Assembly: GCA_015207195.1 (NCBI GenBank)
Contig: JADEXJ010000025.1
Location: 1-53,210 of the forward strand
From: Pleurocapsales cyanobacterium LEGE 10410
GTDB taxonomy: Bacteria; Cyanobacteriota; Cyanobacteriia; Cyanobacteriales; Xenococcaceae
Direction: 5' to 3'
Length of the DNA stretch: 53,210 nt
Shown here: in pieces, positions 41,943 through 50,746 of the stretch
How positions within the stretch are numbered: the stretch's first letter is position 1
Layout of the letters: the number at the start of each line of letters is the position of its first letter
Made by a program: the position numbers and the translations under genes
Notes under the pieces: model-generated
What the model saw: the letters and a program-made list of their open reading frames with translations, nothing else
Told to the model about the DNA's origin: nothing
Database searches by the model: none

Positions 41943-42269
41943 CTATACGTCAAAATCTTCTTCAGTGAGTGTTTGTTGTGCTGAATGCCTGATTCGATAC
42001 ACGTTGACCTCTGTGTCAGAAATACCAAAAAGAATTCGGTATACGGTGCGCTTTGATTTTCGATACAGTAATTGCCGAACGTCCTTTTCTAAATGCCTAC
42101 TTTCTGGAGCGAGAGGACATCGGGCAGGCAGTTGTTCCAGTGAGATAATAGCTTCGCGGAAGCCTTGAAACCAGGTATCAGCAAATTCCCGATCTTGCTC
42201 TTTTAACCACAGGTAGGCGGTTTCCGCATCACGAATGGCAGAGGGAGAAAGCTTAACCCTGAATGTCAT
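41943..42269 (-). CDS. RelE/ParE-type toxin
   Basis: 108 residues: VKLSPSAIRDAETAYLWL, then RQLLYRKSKRTVYRILF and a C-terminal VYRIRHSAQQ, the compact RelE/ParE fold. Some members cut mRNA, others act on gyrase; the sequence does not decide. It overlaps its antitoxin by 17 bases and ends four bases from the convergent relaxase gene. Confidence 0.88.
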   Translation of the reverse strand: MTFRVKLSPSAIRDAETAYLWLKEQDREFADTWFQGFREAIISLEQLPARCPLAPESRHLEKDVRQLLYRKSKRTVYRILFGISDTEVNVYRIRHSAQQTLTEEDFDV

Positions 42270-42540
42270 GCTTTTCTTTTATAGTCTTGAGCGCAGCATT
42301 GGCAGGTTCTCCTTTCCCCGCCTCAATTTCTGCTATCCCTTCTTTGAGCGCAGCAACGGTTTCTATGTATTCCAGTCGATCGAGGAGTTTCTGATATGCT
42401 TTTGCGTCCTGTACGATCAACTGTGCCTCTCCGTTGACGGTAAGCACGATTGGCTTTTCGTTTTCCTGCATCTGAGAGACATACTGTTTGGTATTTCTCT
42501 GAAATTCCGAAAGTGAATGAATGTGAGTAAGGTCGATCAT
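42253..42540 (-). CDS. Phd/YefM-type antitoxin
   Basis: 95 residues. The N-terminal SLSEFQRNTKQYVSQMQENEKPIVLTVNGEAQ... pattern is Phd/YefM (about residues 9-40), which binds the promoter; the C-terminal tail binds the toxin. First gene of the pair. Confidence 0.88.
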   Translation of the reverse strand: MIDLTHIHSLSEFQRNTKQYVSQMQENEKPIVLTVNGEAQLIVQDAKAYQKLLDRLEYIETVAALKEGIAEIEAGKGEPANAALKTIKEKHDIQG

Positions 42541-42612
42541 AAAGCCTCAACATTTAATTTGCAGTTAATTAAATGTTATCAGGGGATTTAGAAGAATACA
42601 AGAAAAATATCG

Positions 42613-42759
42613 TTACTCAGTCACAGGCTTCTTCTTAGAAGGTTTCTGCCAAACATGCTCGTGGTAACAGCGTTTGCACACATCGAGCACTCCTTGCTTA
42701 TGATGTTTCCAGGTAGGTCTTTTACGACAGATTCGGCAGATTCGTTGTTTTCCAGCCAT
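42613..42759 (-). CDS. 48-residue zinc-finger microprotein
   Basis: A gene too short for ordinary cutoffs. ATG at 42759-42757 behind AAGGA, stop at 42615-42613. The product has two cysteine pairs (CRIC at 8-11, CKRC at 28-31) separated by a basic stretch with two histidines, the plan of a small zinc ribbon, and ends in KKKP. Likely a DNA or RNA-binding protein. It lies between the phd/relE pair and the small DNA-binding gene at 42819, all on the same strand. Confidence 0.78.
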   Translation of the reverse strand: MAGKQRICRICRKRPTWKHHKQGVLDVCKRCYHEHVWQKPSKKKPVTE

Positions 42760-42818
42760 ATTCACTATTCCTTGATAACTCAACCACGGTTGAAGTGCTT
42801 TCTATCCGAAAGCGTCAA

Positions 42819-43142
42819 TTAACTCATTTCATTCTTTATTTTGAGACTTTGAAAGATCTCTCTACGATCCTCATCGCTTAATTCGTATTTTTGATTCTTC
42901 TTCTTTGACTCAAATCCCATACGGGGCACTGAGGCTTGTTCTACCGCTTCCAGAAATATTTTTGTTGAGACACTCTCAAGATGTGTGAAGGCAACTCGCA
43001 AAAGCTGACTCTGGTTAATTCCTGGGCTCACTCTGTCAGCTCGTTCGAGTAGTCGGTTAAACCGAAGCTCGTCTTCTTGGGTAAACGAGAAAAGTTTTTT
43101 TTTCCTCCAGTGTGGCTTCTCCTCAACTGATTCTTTCGTCAT
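42819..43142 (-). CDS. Small DNA-binding-like protein, probably autoregulated
   Basis: 107 residues from ATG 43142, chosen because AAAGGA lies upstream; the longer frame to 43259 would run through operator repeats. Basic N terminus (HWRKKK), then helices (QEDELRFNRLLERADR, INQSQLLRVAFTHLE) like a ribbon-helix-helix or relaxosome protein. Three TCGTGGAAC-type sites lie in its upstream region. Possible jobs: plasmid copy or transfer repressor, or a MobC-like accessory. Confidence 0.65.
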   Translation of the reverse strand: MTKESVEEKPHWRKKKLFSFTQEDELRFNRLLERADRVSPGINQSQLLRVAFTHLESVSTKIFLEAVEQASVPRMGFESKKKNQKYELSDEDRREIFQSLKIKNEMS

Positions 43143-43171
43143 ATTTGGTATCCTTTCACGTATCTCATATG

Positions 43172-43285
43172 TCGTGGAACGTTGAGTGTTCCACGAGTTT
43201 TCAGAAGTATATTTCGCAGTCGATCGTGGAACGTTTTTGCAAACAGTAAACACAAACAAAAATAACTACTTAGGCGTGGAACATT
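43172..43285. promoter_or_regulatory. Operator repeats of the small DNA-binding gene
   Basis: TCGTGGAAC (43172-43180) and GTTCCACGA (43188-43196) form a perfect palindrome. Two more half-sites, CGTGGAACGTT at 43225 and CGTGGAACATT at 43275, follow about 50 bases apart, all in the same orientation. Regular spacing of five helical turns suggests cooperative binding. Confidence 0.75.
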
Positions 43286-43386
43286 GAAAGAGAGAAGTAT
43301 TTAAGGGAAGATTTCTAGTGAGATAAAAGTCAATAAAAACGTCAACCCTGGCACATTTTAGGGCAGAATAGCACACCTTATTCATA

Positions 43387-43439
43387 CTATGTATATACAT
43401 AGTTGAAATAATTGACCGATAAGGCTACTTATCGGTCAA
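43387..43439. repeat. Two perfect palindromes in a gene-free gap
   Basis: CTATGTATATACATAG at 43387-43402 is a perfect 16-base palindrome. TTGACCGATAAG and CTTATCGGTCAA at 43412-43439 are exact complements around GCTA. The second could be a terminator stem but lacks a T-run. The rest of the gap 43286-43526 shows nothing more. Confidence 0.7.
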
Positions 43440-43526
43440 AATAAGGGCTTAAGTACCTAATATTGCTAAAACTTATTCCGTTCTCAGAACTTTTGCACTG
43501 GCTTGAGCTGATGGAATGGTTTAGCT

Positions 43527-43973
43527 CTAGTTGCCGTTGTGAACTGCTAGCGAATGTCGAATCTCCATGATTATTTTCCCTAAGCGATTGTCGCCGATGC
43601 CTTCCTTATTACAGCCCCAAAATAAATTTCTAGAAGAATGATGGATTAGTTCTTCTTCTCCAGTAGCTAGCAATCGCAATTTTAGCTGCTTGTTCTGCTC
43701 AAACTTCGCGTAAATAGCTCTTCTCATCACTTCTTCTTTGACTTGATGCCAATCTGGACGTGGTACTAAAGAGCGGTTTTGCCCAGCTTTCCTAGCTTTC
43801 AGGGGGGTAGCCGATCTACGTATTTGCTCAAAAGTCTCTGTCCCCAGAAATTTTTGAGCTTGGTAGAAATGTTCGACACTAGACCATCTCAAATCGTCTA
43901 GAGTAAATTTACTGTTGGAAAAGTTAGATAGCCAAGAATACTCAGGGCATTTTGAGTAGAAAAAAATTGCCAT
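43527..43973 (-). CDS. NADAR-family protein (YbiA-like)
   Basis: 148 residues matching the NADAR/DUF1768 family throughout: EYSWLSNFSNSKFTLDDLRWSSVEHFYQAQKF at the N terminus (about residues 11-42), PDWHQVKEEVMRRAIYAKF in the middle, then FWGCNKEGIGDNRLGKIIMEIR. Members cleave N-glycosidic bonds; some remove ADP-ribose from guanine in DNA and thereby counter DarT-like toxins or antiphage ADP-ribosylation, others act in riboflavin metabolism. No DarT-like partner is visible in the window. Single gene. Confidence 0.9.
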   Translation of the reverse strand: MAIFFYSKCPEYSWLSNFSNSKFTLDDLRWSSVEHFYQAQKFLGTETFEQIRRSATPLKARKAGQNRSLVPRPDWHQVKEEVMRRAIYAKFEQNKQLKLRLLATGEEELIHHSSRNLFWGCNKEGIGDNRLGKIIMEIRHSLAVHNGN

Positions 43974-44223
43974 TTTCTATGTATGAGTAGGCGGAAATAG
44001 AAGGTTAGGTGTCATATGGCAGAGCTATTTACGCTCATGTTTCTAAGGTAAAAACATTTGATTAAAGCTAGATGGGTATCACACCTTCTTTACGAAGGAA
44101 AACCGTCTTATGACGACGTTACGTCAACCTCTACCACTAATTCAGTTGAATAATAAAATGCTTTCGCGATCTTTAAAATGAGAAGTAATTACCATGCCTT
44201 GAAAGACGCAGCAAAGAAAGGTA

Positions 44224-44265
44224 TTGTAATACTTATCGCAATATTGATATAATAGTTTCAAGGAG
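44224..44265 (+). promoter_or_regulatory. Promoter and ribosome site of the toxin-antitoxin pair at 44272
   Basis: TTGTAA at 44224-44229 and TATAAT at 44248-44253, 18 bases apart, are good sigma-70-type boxes. AAGGAG at 44260-44265 lies six bases before the GTG start. The gap 43974-44220 shows only a partial palindrome near 44112. Confidence 0.7.
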
Positions 44266-44271
44266 TGGATC

Positions 44272-44652
44272 GTGCCAACAACGTCGATACTGTTTTATCA
44301 GGAGAGTGAGGGGGATGCTCCTGTAATTGAGTGGTTAAGCGAACTAAAGCGTAAAAACATGAAAGGTTTCCTTAGCTGTGCTGCTCGTATAGATCGACTT
44401 GCTACCTATGGGCATGAGTTACGAAGACCTGTAGCTGATTACTTGCGAGATGGTATTTATGAACTGAGAGCCAAGCATATTAACGTACAGTATAGGATTT
44501 TTTATCACTTTGATGGTCAAAATGTTGTTGTCCTCAATCATGCGATGGTCAAGAAAACATCAGCAGTTCCGAAGAAGGATATTGAGTTAGCCATGAAGAG
44601 AAAAGAGAAATTTGAGCGTGACCCTAAAAAACATACCTACATTGAGAGATAA
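44272..44652 (+). CDS. HigB-like toxin (phage Gp49-like group)
   Basis: 126 residues from a GTG with a strong ribosome site. SILFYQESEGDAPVIEWLSEL, then the core GIYELRAKHINVQYRIFYHF (about residues 60-80), then NHAMVKKTSAVPKKDIELA are the RelE-superfamily Gp49 pattern. Acts as a translation-blocking mRNA nuclease in known members. The antitoxin follows after three bases. Confidence 0.9.
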   Translation: MPTTSILFYQESEGDAPVIEWLSELKRKNMKGFLSCAARIDRLATYGHELRRPVADYLRDGIYELRAKHINVQYRIFYHFDGQNVVVLNHAMVKKTSAVPKKDIELAMKRKEKFERDPKKHTYIER

Positions 44653-44655
44653 AAA

Positions 44656-45000
44656 ATGATGTCTAAAAAACCTACTTCTGATGGCATGGAAATTCTAGAC
44701 CGTATGATCGGTGATGATACCGAAGTACGAGAGATGTACGAGCAAGCAAAGGTAAACGTCCATGTTGCTCAGTTAATTTACGATGCTCGTACCGAAGCTG
44801 GACTAAGCCAGACAGCACTTGCTCGGATGATAGGGACTACTCAATCAGTCATTTCTCGCTTAGAGGATGCCGACTACGAGGGACATTCACTTTCAATGTT
44901 AAGCCGTGTTGCCCAAGCTCTCGACCGCGAGGTAAAAATTGATCTCGTTCCGATAGTTCCCAGCTTGGAAGATGCTTCTTTTCCCAGTCCCTCTGTATAG
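44656..45000 (+). CDS. XRE-type antitoxin
   Basis: 114 residues. A helix-turn-helix (LIYDARTEAGLSQTALARMIGTTQSVISRLE, about residues 36-66) follows an N-terminal toxin-binding part (ILDRMIGDDTEVREMYEQAK). Standard partner of Gp49-like toxins. Its 3' end faces the AIPR gene across 50 bases with no clear terminator. Confidence 0.9.
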   Translation: MMSKKPTSDGMEILDRMIGDDTEVREMYEQAKVNVHVAQLIYDARTEAGLSQTALARMIGTTQSVISRLEDADYEGHSLSMLSRVAQALDREVKIDLVPIVPSLEDASFPSPSV

Positions 45001-45050
45001 GGAAAATATTTAGAAAAAAAGCTGAAAGATTATTGGGAAATACTCCTCTT

Positions 45051-46829
45051 TTACTCACTTTCTATGCTTACTAGCTCTGAGAATTTTTTAAAAATGCTAG
45101 TGTTTACTGATTTTGTAGCATTGATAAAATTACTATATTCGCCTAGGGCAGTTTCTATGTTTTGTGTATTACGAAGGCTATTATTTAAGGGACTTTCAAG
45201 ATGTTCGCAGAATGATAAGCAGGGTTCTAGTATGGTTTCCCATAACCCAAATAATTTCTCTTCAAGCAATTGTGTATTCTTGAAATGTAATGCAAAGCGA
45301 TTAGAAATCGAATCGTCAAGTATTGATTCGAGACTGGAAGATATTGCCGACTGGAGTATATAAATAGCTCCTCTTCTATTAAGAAAAGCAGCTTGTTTTT
45401 TCTCCTGTTTAGATAATTCTTCTTTATCTTTTAGGTCTGATTGTCTTTTTTTTATCGCTTGGTGAAGCGAGTATACAAAAATTATATGTTTAGCTGACGT
45501 TCCATCATTAAAGATACGATTATAGTGAGTATCCGATTCCCAAATTAGTTTCTTCTTGTGATAAGCAATGTCTGGACGAAGATGGAATGCCGATAAACTT
45601 TGTGCAGCAGTTTCTGAAGGTATTAAGTTTCTTACCCTTGAGATAGTATCACCGTCACCACCTCTTCTTCCTCCGTTGTAGGAAAAGGGAAGATTGATGT
45701 CACTAAACTCTTTCCGTAATCGCTCTTGTACCCTATCGGTGCTTCTGAAGTCTGCTGGAGCTATTTTATTCTGACTATTGTTGTATTTAACTATTTTGCC
45801 CAAAAGTTCATCATCTTTGCATTTGATGAACCGTATTGGTATATAACCATTTTGTGGCTCTTTATTTAAAGAACCAATTGCACCAGAGGACTGCGCACCA
45901 TTCACAATTGACAAACCAGTAATGCTTAATTTATTTCTTTTGCCTTTAACCTTCTCGAAAGCATGAACGACTGCCGTAACTCCATTATTGAATGTCCAAA
46001 AATCGTCAGGTTCGTTGCTAGCTGTTTTCTTGATGCTATGATTTATGTTGGCATCAGAGCTTCTACTCCCAAGATAATCTCTAACATTAGCAGACCAGAG
46101 TTGTCGTTCGTAAATTTGATAAATATTATATATCCATGAAAGTGGAACAGCAGTACAATAAGCATCCCATTTTTCAGATCCTATTTTATATCCACCTTTA
46201 ATGGGAACCTCAATAGTTTTATCTACCGATATTTGCGACTGCCGACTTCGATACCACTCATCTAGTTTCTTCAGACCGACTTCAATTGGTATAACGTTAA
46301 ACTGCTTACCTTGAAATTTACTATCATTAAGACAACGCTTCAATCCATCTCCAACACGAGTAAGTTCCTCAGCTATATTTTTAGACTCCATACAATTATG
46401 CACGTACCATATTTCAATCGAATTAACTCGCGATGCTTCATCGGTAGTTAAAGCATCTTCTAATTGAATTGCAGCATCTCTAAGATTTTCAGGAATAGTT
46501 GCATTATTTAAGCAAGAGAATAGCCAGTTCACTGCTGTATTTAAATCACTTGCTTTATTTCCTTTCGCTGCTTTCTTTCCTGGTACTTCAGCCCAATATG
46601 ATTGAGCGATAACAGCAACTCTACGTTCATAATTGACATATACAAGATCGCATTTCTTATCATTTTTCCCGTCAACAAGTGACTGAGATGCCTCAGTATC
46701 AATATCCTCGATGTTAAAACATAACTTTAAAGCATAAAGCAACCCAGCATCATTTTTATACTTTTCTTTAAGCTCTTTTTGATCCTCAAGGGCTTTCAAG
46801 AATAGGGAACTGGAGGGGGTGTCACACAT
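45051..46829 (-). CDS. AIPR-family abortive-infection protein
   Basis: 592 residues from ATG 46829; a TTG seven codons upstream is the alternative. The central segment FWTFNNGVTAVVHAFEKV, then GLSIVNGAQSSGAIGSL and IRFIKCKDD is the AIPR (abortive infection phage resistance) signature. Members protect against phages, sometimes alone and sometimes beside restriction genes; the mechanism is not known to me. It lies downstream of the resolvase gene, both on the minus strand, with a 126-base gap. Confidence 0.88.
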   Translation of the reverse strand: MCDTPSSSLFLKALEDQKELKEKYKNDAGLLYALKLCFNIEDIDTEASQSLVDGKNDKKCDLVYVNYERRVAVIAQSYWAEVPGKKAAKGNKASDLNTAVNWLFSCLNNATIPENLRDAAIQLEDALTTDEASRVNSIEIWYVHNCMESKNIAEELTRVGDGLKRCLNDSKFQGKQFNVIPIEVGLKKLDEWYRSRQSQISVDKTIEVPIKGGYKIGSEKWDAYCTAVPLSWIYNIYQIYERQLWSANVRDYLGSRSSDANINHSIKKTASNEPDDFWTFNNGVTAVVHAFEKVKGKRNKLSITGLSIVNGAQSSGAIGSLNKEPQNGYIPIRFIKCKDDELLGKIVKYNNSQNKIAPADFRSTDRVQERLRKEFSDINLPFSYNGGRRGGDGDTISRVRNLIPSETAAQSLSAFHLRPDIAYHKKKLIWESDTHYNRIFNDGTSAKHIIFVYSLHQAIKKRQSDLKDKEELSKQEKKQAAFLNRRGAIYILQSAISSSLESILDDSISNRFALHFKNTQLLEEKLFGLWETILEPCLSFCEHLESPLNNSLRNTQNIETALGEYSNFINATKSVNTSIFKKFSELVSIESE

Positions 46830-46955
46830 AATAAACTCTTTAAAATCCAAAAAATTAAGCTTTTATATTTAGTTTTCCCATAATGAGCTATTAAGTAACT
46901 TCTAAAGTCAATAATAGATATAGGTTTATTTTTGTGACTTCTAACTCGAAATTTT

Positions 46956-47624
<669 letters not shown>

Positions 47625-47676
47625 GGTGCTGATTGCCTTATAAAACCCAACATTGATAAAAAAGCTGTTGTCTTTT

Positions 47677-48081
47677 TTAAATTTTAGTAATAGGTTTTCG
47701 AGGACGTACTGTAGGTAGCTGGCTGAGAATAACAATTGCACCAGCGTGGTGAGTTTCTAAACTAGAATCAAACAAAATATCACAGACTTCAACAGCCAGC
47801 ACTTCTTTAATTAATATTTTTAACTTGGATTTAATAATATTGTTAATAGCTAAGTTTAAATCTTTAACTATTTGGTTATCCTTCTTTTCCTCCATCAAAG
47901 CTTTTTCTAAAGTCGGTAACGCATCTTCGATTATAATTGCTAATTTTTTGCTAAAAAACTTACAGGTTATCTTACTAGGAGAATGTCCAAGTTCTTCACG
48001 ATATACTTTGTAAGTTATCTGAGATAAGTCTCTTTCTAGTTGCCCCAGGGTAGGTAATTCTTGTTTGATAATTTCTAACAT
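47677..48081 (-). CDS. DUF2294 (MpsC-like) protein
   Basis: 134 residues matching DUF2294: REELGHSPSKITCKFFSKKLAIIIEDALPTLEKALME (about residues 29-65), then a helix (LNLAINNIIKSKLKILIKEVL) and a C-terminal strand (SSLETHHAGAIVILS). Family members are linked to a sodium/bicarbonate-related membrane system (MpsC) and are common in cyanobacteria; the molecular role is unclear. It follows the DUF1816 gene by nine bases in the same direction, so the two form an operon. Confidence 0.82.
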   Translation of the reverse strand: MLEIIKQELPTLGQLERDLSQITYKVYREELGHSPSKITCKFFSKKLAIIIEDALPTLEKALMEEKKDNQIVKDLNLAINNIIKSKLKILIKEVLAVEVCDILFDSSLETHHAGAIVILSQLPTVRPRKPITKI

Positions 48082-48090
48082 AAATTTTAG

Positions 48091-48363
48091 CTACTCTTCA
48101 GTATTTTTTTTAGCTTTGATAATAGTTAGCTGCTCTGGTTCGCAGCGTTTAATTTTTACGCTTACTACTATTGCTCCTTCGTCAATCAAATCATCGATAT
48201 AGCCTTTTTCCATTAATTTGGCTGCCAAGGGACTATCAAAATGTCCAAAATAATAAACACAGGTAGGATTATTAGTTTTTATTTCTATCCAATACGGAGG
48301 TTTAGGAGAATGAAAAACTAATAAATCGAGTAATTCAGCTATTTTAAAAGTAATACTCACCAC
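48091..48363 (-). CDS. DUF1816 protein
   Basis: 90 residues. The block YWIEIKTNNPTCVYYFGHFDS, then AKLMEKGYIDDLIDEGA and IKRCEPEQLTI is the cyanobacterial DUF1816 family (about residues 20-80), sometimes linked to phycobilisome or light-response contexts. The ATG at 48363 opens the two-gene operon. It is divergent from the receiver gene; the 245-base gap 48364-48608 shows no clear boxes. Confidence 0.85.
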   Translation of the reverse strand: MVSITFKIAELLDLLVFHSPKPPYWIEIKTNNPTCVYYFGHFDSPLAAKLMEKGYIDDLIDEGAIVVSVKIKRCEPEQLTIIKAKKNTEE

Positions 48364-48608
48364 TCTTCATCTGTCTTTATGAAAACTGTAGCTCCTATAA
48401 AATCAAGGATATGTACGGTTTCATACAAAAATCATGGCTAAAAACGCTATTAATTTTGAATATAAGTTAACTGCAACCAACCTATTTAAAATACTTATAT
48501 ATTATTTTGTGTAGCTCTTCTCCCTTTTGTTTGAACTCGTACTGAAGCGGAATGTTCTCGTATAAGTAAATTAACTTAGACGACTTTACTTGAAAGGAGA
48601 GTGTTCAA

Positions 48609-49028
48609 TTGATTATGGCTGCTCGACGACTTCTACTTATTGATGACAACGAAGATAACAGAATGTTGATTAAGTTTGCCCTAGAAAGTAAAACCGACTG
48701 GAAAGTTTTAACAGCAACCAATGGTATAGAGGGCATTAGTAAAGCAGAAACCGAACGACCCGATGTTATTCTTTTAGATTTGGTGATGCCAGATTTAGAC
48801 GGATTAACCGTTTATGAAGTTTTAAAATCTAATCTATTTACCTGTACGATACCCATAATTTTTGTTACCGCTAGGGTTGACGCTAAGGTGATTGCTCGAC
48901 TAGAAGCTACTTTAGCAGCAGGAATAATTACTAAACCTGTGGATGTTATTAACTTAGATACTCAAATAGCAAAAATGTGTCAATGGGAGATAAATAGCCA
49001 TTTAAAGCTAAATTACAGCTATAAATAG
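48609..49028 (+). CDS. CheY-like stand-alone response regulator
   Basis: 139 residues. Receiver motifs: LLIDDNEDN (acidic pocket), LDLVMPDLDG with the phospho-accepting aspartate (about residue 59), the threonine in FVTAR, and the lysine in ITKPVD. No output domain. The TTG at 48609 has AGGAGA eight bases upstream and is preferred over the ATG at 48615. No sensor kinase is present, so it must respond to a chromosomal one. Confidence 0.92.
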   Translation: MIMAARRLLLIDDNEDNRMLIKFALESKTDWKVLTATNGIEGISKAETERPDVILLDLVMPDLDGLTVYEVLKSNLFTCTIPIIFVTARVDAKVIARLEATLAAGIITKPVDVINLDTQIAKMCQWEINSHLKLNYSYK

Positions 49029-49031
49029 CTA

Positions 49032-49199
49032 TTAAGAGAGTTTTTGAGTTTCATTCTTCTTTTTGCTTTTATCACCTAATAATTGAGCTATACTACTACT
49101 GTCAAACTCTGAAAAACAATTAGCGACATAGGAACTTAAACCCAGTTTTCCTTTTTGTGACGTTAGCTCTTTTTTTGCAGCATCACAATACGAAAGGAA
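49032..49199 (-). pseudogene. Possible gene remnant
   Basis: A 55-codon open frame on the minus strand with no ATG, GTG or TTG start; it reads like a protein tail (KLGLSSYVANCFSEF, then SIAQLLGDKSKKK) and ends at a stop next to the receiver gene. It overlaps the leader of the Crp gene. It may be the C-terminal end of a lost gene, or chance. Confidence 0.3.
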
Positions 49200-49204
49200 T
49201 TATT

Positions 49205-49903
49205 ATGTCGCAAGACCTTTCTCGCTCCGCTAATCGTCTTCTTTCTTCATTGCCCAAGGCTGAATACGAACGTTTAGAGCCTTATTTAATTTCTGTTTCT
49301 GCTCCTCTAAAAACAGTTTTCTACGAAGCTTCAGACAAGATTGAAACTGTTTATTTCCCCAATACTTCCTTAATTTCTTTGGTCAATACTTTAGAAAATG
49401 GCGCGACTACTGAGGTTAGTCTGGTTGGCGGTACGGGAATGATTGGTCTTCCAGTTATTTTGGGCAGTGGTATGAGCAAAAACCGCGCCATAGTTCAAGT
49501 AGAAGATAGTGCGATGAAGATATCGGCTGAGATTCTCAAACGGGAGTTCAAGCGAGGAGGAGAGTTGCAAAATATTTTACATCGCTATACCGAAACCAGA
49601 ATCGATGAGATTACTCAATTGGCTGTATGTAATGCTCATCATACAATTGAAGAGCGACTTGCTCGTTGGTTACTTACAACTAGCGATTTAATTCAATCTG
49701 ATAATCTACCTTTAACTCAAGAGTTTCTTGGTACTATGCTAGGAGTTCGTCGCTCAGGAGTAACCTTAGCAGCACAACTTTTACAACGAGTAGAAATAAT
49801 TAATTACCGTCGGGGCAAAATTAAGATTTTAAACAAAGAAGCATTAGAAGATGTAAGCTGCGAATGCTATCGGCTGTTCCACAATAACTTCTATCGCCAA
49901 TAA
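49205..49903 (+). CDS. Crp/Fnr-family transcription regulator
   Basis: 232 residues from ATG 49205 (AAAGGA upstream); the longer frame to 49157 lacks a ribosome site. A cyclic-nucleotide-binding fold (ISVSAPLKTVFYEASDKIETVYF, then GATTEVSLVGGTGMIGLP) is followed by a dimer helix and a helix-turn-helix (LTQEFLGTMLGVRRSGVTLAA). The glycine-rich pocket of true cAMP binders is only partly kept, so the ligand is uncertain. It follows the receiver gene and may be part of the same response. Confidence 0.92.
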   Translation: MSQDLSRSANRLLSSLPKAEYERLEPYLISVSAPLKTVFYEASDKIETVYFPNTSLISLVNTLENGATTEVSLVGGTGMIGLPVILGSGMSKNRAIVQVEDSAMKISAEILKREFKRGGELQNILHRYTETRIDEITQLAVCNAHHTIEERLARWLLTTSDLIQSDNLPLTQEFLGTMLGVRRSGVTLAAQLLQRVEIINYRRGKIKILNKEALEDVSCECYRLFHNNFYRQ

Positions 49904-50060
49904 CATATAAATCTAAGTATGAAAAATAACTAAATATTACCGCCCTGAGCTATGGCGTAAACCTAATTCTATTTTTTCACTTTTTGTGGAATTGAATTAC
50001 CGATAATCAATTTTATGATTAATTCCTCGTTATTATTATTTCGAGTAATTATGCTCACGA

Positions 50061-50606
50061 TTAACTTACCGAGCTATTCTTTAGCATCTCAAACAAAGGA
50101 TACCGATCTTCGCTCCGTATACGTTCGATGAGTCTATTTTGTAAGTCCGTAGAGAGAAACTGCATGGTATATTCAATCTGAGCAAGGTCGAGCCAATCTT
50201 GAGCTAAGAAGTATTCACCTACCTTTTCCCTCAGATCGGGATACTCTTTCGCAATCAGCCAGGGATAAGTAAAGTAGTCTTTTTGGTCTACCAGCGTCTC
50301 AGCAAATATATAAAGTTTTTGTGTTAACTTTGCATTAAAAAGCGAGTCCTTGATCTCTATTAGGTCATTAAATAATTCAACAGCATCAAAGTCGTTCTCC
50401 AAGATTCTCTCTTCAATTTCTGCTGCTAAATCAGGATTTTTTACACGACAGCGACAGAACAAGAGAGTATCCAAAGGGATTTCGCGTTCTAACAGAAACG
50501 ATATAGTGTCATCAGAATTACCAGACGGTGATTGCTCTCTTATCATGAAAGACAATTCTCTGGTTAGTCTACGGCTTATCGCTCCCCTCTGCCCTACCTT
50601 TTCCAT
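50061..50606 (-). CDS. Hypothetical 181-residue helical protein
   Basis: All-helical, acidic, soluble protein that I do not recognise. ATG 50606 is preceded by GAGG. It lies 54 bases beyond the terminator that ends the coupling-protein operon, so it has its own promoter in 50607-50672, or comes from limited read-through. The gap 49904-50060 between it and the Crp gene (convergent) shows no clear terminator. Confidence 0.68.
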   Translation of the reverse strand: MEKVGQRGAISRRLTRELSFMIREQSPSGNSDDTISFLLEREIPLDTLLFCRCRVKNPDLAAEIEERILENDFDAVELFNDLIEIKDSLFNAKLTQKLYIFAETLVDQKDYFTYPWLIAKEYPDLREKVGEYFLAQDWLDLAQIEYTMQFLSTDLQNRLIERIRSEDRYPLFEMLKNSSVS

Positions 50607-50672
50607 AATCCACCCTCAATAGAGATACAGTCTTGATTATAAGGGAGGGTTGAAGAACTAAAAAATCGCTGT

Positions 50673-50705
50673 CTGTAAGTAACGTAATTGTTACATTACT
50701 TACAG
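50673..50705 (-). terminator. Terminator of the junction-spanning transfer operon
   Basis: Arms of 15 bases with one mismatch (CTGTAAGTAACGTAA and TTACATTACTTACAG) around three bases. On the minus strand the stem is followed within a few bases by a T-run (complement of AAAAAA at 50660-50665). It lies about 40 bases after the stop of the coupling protein. Confidence 0.82.
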
Positions 50706-50746
50706 ATTTTACTTCCTTACCCTTTAATCAACGTCCAAATTGACTA

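Noticed and set aside
43412-43439. Terminator for the NADAR gene or the small DNA-binding gene
   Set aside because: Perfect stem but no T-run, and it lies upstream of the small DNA-binding gene rather than after it.
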